A program made the translations under genes and the position numbers. This document shows, piece after piece, positions 6,703 to 13,558 of a DNA stretch of 64,000 bases. The DNA is taken from the NCBI RefSeq assembly GCF_011440305.1, contig NZ_JAAOIW010000017.1, positions 1 to 64,000 on the forward strand, read 5' to 3'. The first letter of the stretch is position 1. Every line of letters begins with the position of its first letter. Source of the DNA: Paenibacillus agricola (GTDB taxonomy: Bacteria; Bacillota; Bacilli; Paenibacillales; NBRC-103111). The notes beneath the pieces were generated by a model. The model worked only from the letters and a program-made list of their open reading frames with translations. It made no database searches and was not told where the DNA came from.

Positions 6703-9030
6703 TTATCGATGATGAATCGTTCGGTATTTTCCCGGAGTGATTCCTTCATACTTGCAAAAAATACGGATAAACGAAGTGCGTCCCATATATCCGACCTTTT
6801 CGGTAATTTCATCTATCTTCATGTCCGTCTCAAGCAGATATCTTTTCGCCATCATTAAACGATGCTTCGTAATATATTCTACATATTTTTCTCCGACCGT
6901 TTCCTTGAATGTACGACTGAAGTAGCTTACTGACATGTTTAATTGCTGGGCAAATTTCTCCACGGATAGTTCTTCTCCATAATGATTATGGATATAGTCC
7001 AATATTTCGGTAAATTGCTCACTCCGGTCACTTCGCTGTTTCAATTGAAACAATTGCGTATGAATATATTCGAAGCATTGCTTGATTTCATCCCAAGTTG
7101 CACAGCGGTTTAGTCTCTCGAATAAACTGGAGTAAAAGGGGATATTCAAGTCTTTGCGTTCCATCTCTATTGCACGAATCCATGTATTCAACACATCTGA
7201 GCATAAGCTCTTCACTTGATAGGCACTTGCATTTTTTACTACTGCCCTGTCCAATAGATCGATGACAGTCTGTAGCAGCTTAGCATAATTTTGTGATTTG
7301 TAAATATTAAAGATCCTGCTTACTTCATCAATGGATAAAAAACAGTCGAGTTGTGCTCGGTCTTCCCAGGCAGTATCTTCAGTTATGATTTCCACTTTAG
7401 AGTGAAGGCTTTTATGCTTAAGCAATGTGTTGGCCGACTCATAGGATAGGTATAACTCACCAATATCCTGGACTTTTTTTCCAACACCAATTGTTGCTTT
7501 GAAATACGGATTGAATTGTTGAAGGGTTAGTGCTAAATATTCTGATACTTCCTTGGGACCAAAGTGTGAAAAACGGCTATGCTGCACAACACAGGCCAGC
7601 AGGTCCGGCTTCGTCTGGCAAAGCCAGATGACCACTGGTGCTGATTTGAGTATCCGTTCTTTTAGTTCCACGATCATAAACGCTTTGGACGTTTCCGAAA
7701 TTTGATCAAGCACCCATGAAAAGTAATGGATTTCAATACATAGGACGGTTCGCGCTACATTCCGCTCATAATAAAAGTCGATTTCCTTGGCATATAATTC
7801 TATAGCTAAATGATCACGGTATTCTCCGGACAGTATTTTAGCTATAAAATCTTCTTGTACAATCGGGAACATGCCGCTCACCAATGCGGACAATTCCTTA
7901 TTCTCTGAAACTAATAATTTCGAAAACTGCTTAATAAAATCGTAATCGTTGCCTTTATGTTGAACAGGCAAAACCGATTTATGGAGATGTGAAGTCAATC
8001 CGCTTTTGATTTCCAAGATTGGCTTATATAACCTTTTGCTTAAGTAAAAAGAAACCAATCCTCCGAGAACCAGAAAGAAACCAAGAAATATGATGGTGAA
8101 CATGCGAATTCTATGGGCGGGCTGCAATAAGGTTTCAAGATTGATTAGACTGACGTAATACCATGAATCGTTAAAGCGGGACTTCACGAAAGACAAGGAT
8201 TCCATCTTTCTGTCTGAATAAAGAATTCCTTCGGAATAGGATTGGGTCGCGTCAAGCAGCTGTTGCGGGTCAATCGCCAATTCACCCGATTGAATAATCA
8301 CGTTTCCACGCCTATCAACAATAGCGGTACCTGCAACCCACTTTTCAGGGATACGGATGTGCTTGCTGAGCTCACTGAGTTTCATATTAACGACCAAATA
8401 TACATCCGGATTATCGCTGTTAAACGGGTAACTCATAACTGTGGCAATGTTAGAGCTTGAAGACAAAATCTCATTCGTGAACAATATCTTTTGATGTAAG
8501 GTATATGGCTTGGTAAAATGCATCATTTTTTTGCCAAAAAAATTGCTTAGGTATTCCTTCTTGTCCTGATCACTAATGGGGTGAAAATATTGAAAAAAAT
8601 TTTCTTTGCTTGTATCTGAGTTAAAACCGATCACAAGGTCGGATTTAGCAAAATAAAAGTAGGCATTGGAAACAATATCTCCTGTATCCATCGCATTCAA
8701 CTGATCCATAAGGGAATGGGTGACTTCATAATATTCAAAAGACTTAGTGGGCTCGCTGTAAAGTTTCATAGCGCTTTTAAGATTGGATGTACCAAGGAGG
8801 TTAATCATATTGGCCTGGAGAGAGGAAAACGCAGTATCGGTTTGGTCGGAAAAATTGCGAATCGTCATATTATTGGAATTTTGTACCTCATCTTCGATAA
8901 GATTAACAACAAATACATAAGTAAATGTACTTGCAATAATTACGGGAATGATGAAGAGAATAAAATAGCTTGCAAAAAATTGCCAAAACAAAGCTACGTT
9001 AAACGAGCGGGGTCCAAAAAAACGGTTCAC
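6703..9030 (-). CDS. Membrane-anchored AraC-family regulator (YesS type)
   Basis: A 775-residue protein that joins an extracellular sensor to a DNA-binding domain without a histidine kinase. One transmembrane segment lies near residues 13-38 (FWQFFASYFILFIIPVIIAS), an extracytoplasmic region follows to about 305, and a second segment lies near 308-330 (MFTIIFLGFFLVLGGLVSFY). The C-terminal 105 residues are an AraC double helix-turn-helix (LSVEKFAQQLNMSVSYFSRT, ITEKVGYMGRTSFIRIFCKY). In Bacillus subtilis YesS, the related protein, activates an importer and polysaccharide-use genes. The neighbouring importer at 2949-6444 is the likely target. Start GTG at 9030 has a weak site in front. Exact ligand unknown. 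Confidence 0.9.
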   Translation of the reverse strand: MNRFFGPRSFNVALFWQFFASYFILFIIPVIIASTFTYVFVVNLIEDEVQNSNNMTIRNFSDQTDTAFSSLQANMINLLGTSNLKSAMKLYSEPTKSFEYYEVTHSLMDQLNAMDTGDIVSNAYFYFAKSDLVIGFNSDTSKENFFQYFHPISDQDKKEYLSNFFGKKMMHFTKPYTLHQKILFTNEILSSSSNIATVMSYPFNSDNPDVYLVVNMKLSELSKHIRIPEKWVAGTAIVDRRGNVIIQSGELAIDPQQLLDATQSYSEGILYSDRKMESLSFVKSRFNDSWYYVSLINLETLLQPAHRIRMFTIIFLGFFLVLGGLVSFYLSKRLYKPILEIKSGLTSHLHKSVLPVQHKGNDYDFIKQFSKLLVSENKELSALVSGMFPIVQEDFIAKILSGEYRDHLAIELYAKEIDFYYERNVARTVLCIEIHYFSWVLDQISETSKAFMIVELKERILKSAPVVIWLCQTKPDLLACVVQHSRFSHFGPKEVSEYLALTLQQFNPYFKATIGVGKKVQDIGELYLSYESANTLLKHKSLHSKVEIITEDTAWEDRAQLDCFLSIDEVSRIFNIYKSQNYAKLLQTVIDLLDRAVVKNASAYQVKSLCSDVLNTWIRAIEMERKDLNIPFYSSLFERLNRCATWDEIKQCFEYIHTQLFQLKQRSDRSEQFTEILDYIHNHYGEELSVEKFAQQLNMSVSYFSRTFKETVGEKYVEYITKHRLMMAKRYLLETDMKIDEITEKVGYMGRTSFIRIFCKYEGITPGKYRTIHHR

Positions 9031-9111
9031 CTATAACACCAACCCCTTCCAATATTTTCTGTATGTCTATTTTCACATATCTAGTAAAGGGTTGGCAAGG
9101 AGTGTCGTGAA

Positions 9112-9153
9112 ATAAACATTCCCCACGATTGAAATACTGCGGGGAATGTTTAT
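9112..9153 (-). terminator. Terminator behind the Rieske gene
   Basis: ATAAACATTCCCC and GGGGAATGTTTAT form a 13 bp stem with a 16-base loop, directly behind the stop codon of the - strand Rieske gene. Confidence 0.82.
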
Positions 9154-9157
9154 GTAA

Positions 9158-9508
9158 TCAAATAACAATACCCACTTTTCCGTCTTCTACTTCGACTTTA
9201 TATTTTCTCGCTCTTACTTTCTCATTGACCAACGATTTACCCGTTTTGATATCGAATTCCCAGCCGTGCCAAGGACAGCGGATGATCTCTCCTTGCCTGC
9301 CGAATTGGTATTCGTAAACATTGGAAGGAAGCGTCGTTCCGCAGATGCTTCCTTTACAAAGCGGTGCCCCTTCATGAGGACAGTAATTATGCAATGCATA
9401 AAATTGTCCATCCAGACGGTACAGTCCAATAGACCTGCCTTCTACATCTACAATGATGTGATGACCTTCGATAAAATCCTTGGTCTCAGCTACAAAATGA
9501 GTTGCCAT
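9158..9508 (-). CDS. Rieske [2Fe-2S] ferredoxin-like protein
   Basis: A 116-residue soluble Rieske protein. The cluster ligands are C43-P-H45 in NYCPHEG and C78-P-W-H81 in IRCPWHGWEF, the classical C-x-H / C-x2-H pair. There is no signal peptide or membrane anchor, and no oxygenase large subunit next to it. GGGGGGAG precedes the ATG. It is the second gene of a two-gene operon, 14 bases behind the amidohydrolase at 9523-10578. Small Rieske proteins of this kind pass electrons to an oxygenase or reductase; the partner is not in the window. Confidence 0.9.
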   Translation of the reverse strand: MATHFVAETKDFIEGHHIIVDVEGRSIGLYRLDGQFYALHNYCPHEGAPLCKGSICGTTLPSNVYEYQFGRQGEIIRCPWHGWEFDIKTGKSLVNEKVRARKYKVEVEDGKVGIVI

Positions 9509-9522
9509 GCTCTCCCCCCACT

Positions 9523-10578
9523 TTACAGTTTGTACAAACTTTTGGCATTATCATAAAAAATTTTCTGATGTGATTCGGGACTTAACCGCTTCAAAATCTC
9601 CATCGGGGCATCGTTATCCCAATGCGGATAATCGCTGGAAAAAATAATGAAGTTTTCAGCATCGATCATATTGAACAAATCGATCAGGTCGCTTGGATTG
9701 TCCGGTTCCTCGATCGGTTGTGTAGAGAAATAGCAATGATCGCGGATATATTGGCTTGGCAGCCGTTTTAACCAAGGAACTTGCGACCGCAGCGCTTTGT
9801 AGTTTTTATCCAATCTCCACATCAGATGCGGTAGCCAAGCTAGCCCACCCTCCAGCATGACAAATTTTAAATCAGGGAATTTCTCGAACACACCCTCACA
9901 CACTAAGCTTACTGTATGTGCCATATAGTTTTGCGATAAACAGGTATGCCATTCCAAATAACGAGTCGGAATTCCGGCCGCTGAAGCATAGGTGCCTCCC
10001 GATCCCTCGGCTCCAGGATGGATGGCCACTGGGAGGCCATTGCGCTCTGCTGCTTCATAGATCGGGTGGTATTGACGTTGCCCCAAACCTGCACGTTGGG
10101 CACTGCCCATGAGCACTTCAACGATGTCTGGATGTCCCGCGATACGGTCAATCTCCCTGGCTGCCAACAATGGGTCCTGACCTGTGACAAGCATCGCGCC
10201 TTTAAACGATTTGTGATGGGGCAGCCATTCCTTAATTAAATAATCATTGTATGCAGAACAAATAGCTGCCGCATAATCGGGATCGGGATTAACGCAAATG
10301 TTCATTGCATCTCCCGTTAAGATCGCGTACTCGATATTATTCGGTTCAATCAAATCCTTCACTAAGTATTCAGGGTCAGAAGCAGAGGGCCCACCAGTAG
10401 GAGGCATACTATCTTTACGGAAAACACCGATTGGCGACCACAAACCATGCCAGGGGTTCCCAATTCCACTGCTGGCAACCCGTGATTTCCACGGTTCAGG
10501 TAAATATTCAACCAAGTCGGACGGGGTTCTAAACGTGTTATGCACATCGGTATCAATTACGCGTGGCATGGAACTCAT
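9523..10578 (-). CDS. Amidohydrolase family protein (PF04909 type)
   Basis: A 351-residue metal-dependent hydrolase or decarboxylase with the TIM-barrel amidohydrolase-2 fold (ACMSD/LigY relatives). Visible landmarks are VIDTDVHNTF at the N terminus, AIHPGAEGSGG in the middle (metal His), and IIFSSDYPHWD near residue 310 (metal Asp). The ATG at 10578 is preferred over the TTG at 10587 because the GGGGG site lies about ten bases upstream of the ATG and touches the TTG. It is co-transcribed with the Rieske gene, which suggests aromatic or heterocyclic compound breakdown, but no ring-cleaving enzyme is present, so the substrate remains open. Confidence 0.87.
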   Translation of the reverse strand: MSSMPRVIDTDVHNTFRTPSDLVEYLPEPWKSRVASSGIGNPWHGLWSPIGVFRKDSMPPTGGPSASDPEYLVKDLIEPNNIEYAILTGDAMNICVNPDPDYAAAICSAYNDYLIKEWLPHHKSFKGAMLVTGQDPLLAAREIDRIAGHPDIVEVLMGSAQRAGLGQRQYHPIYEAAERNGLPVAIHPGAEGSGGTYASAAGIPTRYLEWHTCLSQNYMAHTVSLVCEGVFEKFPDLKFVMLEGGLAWLPHLMWRLDKNYKALRSQVPWLKRLPSQYIRDHCYFSTQPIEEPDNPSDLIDLFNMIDAENFIIFSSDYPHWDNDAPMEILKRLSPESHQKIFYDNAKSLYKL

Positions 10579-10719
10579 ATGTTGCAATCCCCCTTACATT
10601 TGATACATATATTGTAAGTTGGAACTGATAAAATTACGATTGGTAATACTACGTTATCTTAAGTAATTCTACAATTTTACACTCTATTGCTTCTTCCTAC
10701 GAAATGGGTTATTCAACAT

Positions 10720-10763
10720 AAAAAAACCTCCACAACGGTTCTTGCCGTTGAAAGAGGTTTTTG
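10720..10763 (-). terminator. Terminator behind tRNA-Arg
   Basis: AAAAAACCTC ... GAGGTTTTT with an inner AACGG/CCGTT stem. It lies about 70 bases behind the - strand tRNA-Arg and has T-runs on both strands. Confidence 0.78.
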
Positions 10764-10830
10764 ATGTTAGAAGGTTACACGTTCTATAAGAACTATAGAA
10801 ATCGCGAAAAGCCTAATTGGATAAGGATTA

Positions 10831-10904
<74 letters not shown>

Positions 10905-11042
10905 ACGAACGATTTATAATATACCATACATCGATGAGGGACGCAAGTATTAAATGCATTTTAAAAATTTTCTAACGCGACTATGGACGTACACGCGATT
11001 CCATAAGTTAGTATCTATTAAGGTTGATAAACCAATTAGGGA

Positions 11043-11072
11043 TTTACAAATAGCCAGAATTACAAGTATAAT
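11043..11072 (+). promoter_or_regulatory. Sigma-A promoter of the ROK repressor gene
   Basis: TTTACA (11043-11048), an 18-base spacer, and a perfect TATAAT (11067-11072). The expected start point near 11079 falls inside the operator-like site at 11076-11099, and the start codon follows only about 25 bases later. Confidence 0.68.
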
Positions 11073-11075
11073 AAC

Positions 11076-11099
11076 AATTAACTAAATGATTAAGTAAAT
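11076..11099 (+). promoter_or_regulatory. Operator-like site 1 (autoregulation of ROK repressor)
   Basis: AATTAACTAAATGATTAAG plus five more bases. Its core CTAAATGATTAAG is a near-palindrome around one central base. The same 24 bp recur with 20 identities at 12313-12336. It covers the predicted transcription start of the ROK gene, a position where a bound repressor would block initiation. Assignment to the ROK protein is inference. Confidence 0.6.
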
Positions 11100-11103
11100 T
11101 AGA

Positions 11104-12300
11104 ATGGAGCGTGCAGCCTTCTCTAACAAAATGATTTTTTTACAGCAGGTTAAGCAAAATAATATGTCAGAGATTCTTAAAGGGATCTGGCGCTACCAGC
11201 AAGTATCTCGGGTTGAGCTGGTTGATCAGATCGGATTAACTTCAGGCACAATAACGAACCTTACACATGAGCTGATACAATTAGGGATTTTGCGCGAAAA
11301 CGAGGCGATCTCGGGAAATGTAGGACGCAGACGGGTAATGCTAGGTTTTGACCCGCGATTTTATAGGATTATCGGGCTGGATATAGGGCGCTCAAGCTTT
11401 GAAATTGTGGTGATGGATTTAAACGGTACGATTCTGCAATCGATCGAACGGGATATGAATGGGCTTCAAGGGCCGGATGCCTATTTCGAGGTTATCACAC
11501 CACTTGTGGCGGGGGTCAAAAGCGATATTGAAGCGGCAGGCTACAAGATTCTGGGGTTGGGGGCAGGCGTTCCTGGGCCGATTGATTATGATAGCGGGAC
11601 TTTGCTGGCTCCTCCAAATTTTCCCGGCTGGAGCAACTATCCGCTACAGAAGATGCTGGAGGACCAATTCGGGCTTGTTACCCTGATCGATGATGATGCT
11701 CGAACTTCAGCAATGGCTGAGCGTTGGTATGGGCTAGGCAAAAATGTGAACAATTTGGTCTCCGTTACGCTAGGTATGGGCATCGGGGGTGGCGTGGTCA
11801 CTGAAGGTAAAATCGTTCGGGGAACAAACGGCCTCTGTGGGCAAGTCGGGCATATGACGATTGTGCTTGATGGCAAAATGTGTGGCTGCGGCAATCGTGG
11901 CTGTTGGGAAACCGTAGGCTCCATCCCTGGTATTCTTGGTCGTTGGTCGGGTGGAAGCACGATTGAGGAATTGCAGGGCGCTATAAAGCGCAGAGAGCCT
12001 GAAGCGCTCCGATGTCTGGAGGATACGTTGGGTTTTATGGAGGCTGCTTTAGTCAATATTCAAAATCTGTATGATCCCGAGCTGATTTTGCTTGGTGGAC
12101 GATTGTATCCATTGCTGTCAGACTACTTAGTGCAGGTAAAGCCACGAGTACAGTCCCGGTTATATGCTTTTGCTAAAGACCGCTTGCGAATCGAGCCTTC
12201 TACCTTTGGGAATTCTCAGAGTGCGGTTGGAGCTGCTGCGCTGCTGTTTGGATTTCTTTTGGCTGAACCGGTTCGTTTGTTGTCACTTAGAGAGAAATAA
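11104..12300 (+). CDS. ROK-family transcriptional repressor (XylR/NagC type)
   Basis: A 398-residue regulator with an N-terminal winged helix-turn-helix (about residues 17-75, with VSRVELVDQIGLTSGTITNL) fused to a ROK sugar-binding domain. The ROK part has GLDIGRSSFEIVVMDL, the GAGVPGPID loop, LGMGIGGGVV and the zinc motif CGCGNRGCWE. Members bind a free or phosphorylated sugar and leave their operator. The ATG at 11104 has no clear ribosome binding site and a very short leader, so weak translation is likely. Near-identical operator-like sites stand before this gene and before the next, which points to control of itself and the downstream mannoside cluster. Confidence 0.9.
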   Translation: MERAAFSNKMIFLQQVKQNNMSEILKGIWRYQQVSRVELVDQIGLTSGTITNLTHELIQLGILRENEAISGNVGRRRVMLGFDPRFYRIIGLDIGRSSFEIVVMDLNGTILQSIERDMNGLQGPDAYFEVITPLVAGVKSDIEAAGYKILGLGAGVPGPIDYDSGTLLAPPNFPGWSNYPLQKMLEDQFGLVTLIDDDARTSAMAERWYGLGKNVNNLVSVTLGMGIGGGVVTEGKIVRGTNGLCGQVGHMTIVLDGKMCGCGNRGCWETVGSIPGILGRWSGGSTIEELQGAIKRREPEALRCLEDTLGFMEAALVNIQNLYDPELILLGGRLYPLLSDYLVQVKPRVQSRLYAFAKDRLRIEPSTFGNSQSAVGAAALLFGFLLAEPVRLLSLREK

Positions 12301-12312
12301 TTTTTTTTGGTT

Positions 12313-12336
12313 AATTAACTTAATAATTAAGCGAAT
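12313..12336 (+). promoter_or_regulatory. Operator-like site 2 (in front of the catabolic genes)
   Basis: AATTAACTTAATAATTAAG plus five more bases. Its core CTTAAT-A-ATTAAG is a perfect 6+6 palindrome about one base. It starts 13 bases after the ROK stop codon and about 108 bases before the epimerase-like gene. It matches site 1 in 20 of 24 positions. Confidence 0.6.
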
Positions 12337-12443
12337 GAAGATAGCCTCAATCAAAGATGAAATGCTACAGGAAATCAAAAGTGCTTCAAAAGAAATCCAA
12401 AAGAAATCCAAAAAGAAATTTAAAAGTTAGGTGGGATGGAAGC

Positions 12444-13427
12444 ATGCTTTATCGCCCGCTTCGCAACGAGGGCTGTCGAATTATAGACGATTTAAGCTTT
12501 AAGGGCTACCGCTCCTTGCTGCTAGAGAATGAAAAGCTACTGATTCATTTGCTATTGGATAAGGGCGCGGAGCCTATACGCTGGCTGCACAAGCCTTCAG
12601 ATACTGATTTTATATGGATATCGGCCCAAGGGCTTTTCCGCCCTCACGGATTGTCCACGGACTATCAGAGTAACTATGCGGGCGGTTGGCAGGAGATGCT
12701 GCCTGAGGTCAGTTACACGTCCCAGTACCGCGGAGCTACATTGGAGCGTGGAGAGTCTGCCGTGACTCCGTGGGATTACCGGATTATGAAGGATGAGCCG
12801 GATGAAATTCAAGTTTTGCTGACCAATCGGCTGCGTTCGATGCCTTTTCTCATCGAGAAAAAGCTAACGCTAACCTCAGGCAGCGGGACGGTGAAAATCG
12901 AGGAGACGCTGACTAACTTGTCGCCCACGACCTCTCTTGAAGCCAATTGGGGACATCATTTGGCCTATGGGCGACCCTTCCTTACCGAGAAATCGGTTAT
13001 TACTTTGGAAAAGGGTGCGCAAATATGCGATCCTATCAGCGGGGAAAGCTGGGCATGGCCTTTTATGGAAAAGGATGGCGCAGTTATCGATTTATCGGTA
13101 ATGCCTGCGCCAGGTACAGTGAGGGACCTTTTATACATCCAAATGGAGGCATATAAGTACCAACTGACCAACCCGCTTACGGGCATAGGCCTTGAGGTTC
13201 GGTGGGATGGCAAGGTATGGCCTTATTTATGGTATTGGCAAAATTTTATGGCAGGTGTGGATGCTCCGTTTTTTGGATGTGATTATAATATTGGTTTGGA
13301 AATGTTCAATATCCCGCCGAAGCTGACTTTGGGAGAGGCTGCCGAGCAAGGGTATGCCTTGCAAATTCCCCCGAAGGGGAGCATGTCCTCGTGGTTGGAA
13401 ATTGAAGCGGTTTCGGCTTTAATGTGA
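12444..13427 (+). CDS. Aldose 1-epimerase-like protein
   Basis: A 327-residue protein of the galactose-mutarotase-like beta-sandwich fold. It has the general pattern of aldose epimerase relatives: an N-terminal strand set, WQEMLPE around residue 88, ANWGHHLAYGRPFL near 170 carrying the histidine pair, and a C-terminal LEMFNIPPKLTLGEAA. The ATG at 12444 is preceded by AGGTGGGATGG; the longer reading from 12357 is a lysine-rich extension over an A-rich repeat and is unlikely. It is the first enzyme gene behind operator-like site 2. Likely role: interconverting anomers of the sugar released by the cluster's glycosidases. Substrate not determined. Confidence 0.72.
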   Translation: MLYRPLRNEGCRIIDDLSFKGYRSLLLENEKLLIHLLLDKGAEPIRWLHKPSDTDFIWISAQGLFRPHGLSTDYQSNYAGGWQEMLPEVSYTSQYRGATLERGESAVTPWDYRIMKDEPDEIQVLLTNRLRSMPFLIEKKLTLTSGSGTVKIEETLTNLSPTTSLEANWGHHLAYGRPFLTEKSVITLEKGAQICDPISGESWAWPFMEKDGAVIDLSVMPAPGTVRDLLYIQMEAYKYQLTNPLTGIGLEVRWDGKVWPYLWYWQNFMAGVDAPFFGCDYNIGLEMFNIPPKLTLGEAAEQGYALQIPPKGSMSSWLEIEAVSALM

Positions 13428-13558
13428 AGCAGATTGAGAAAAAGCTAGCTCCAGCTGCAGCATGAAGTAGGTCGATAAGGAATCGGCTGCCAGTTGCAAT
13501 AAATGTATGGTGAAATGGGCAGAAGCAAGCCTTCCATAAAAATTTGAGGAGGTCTCAA

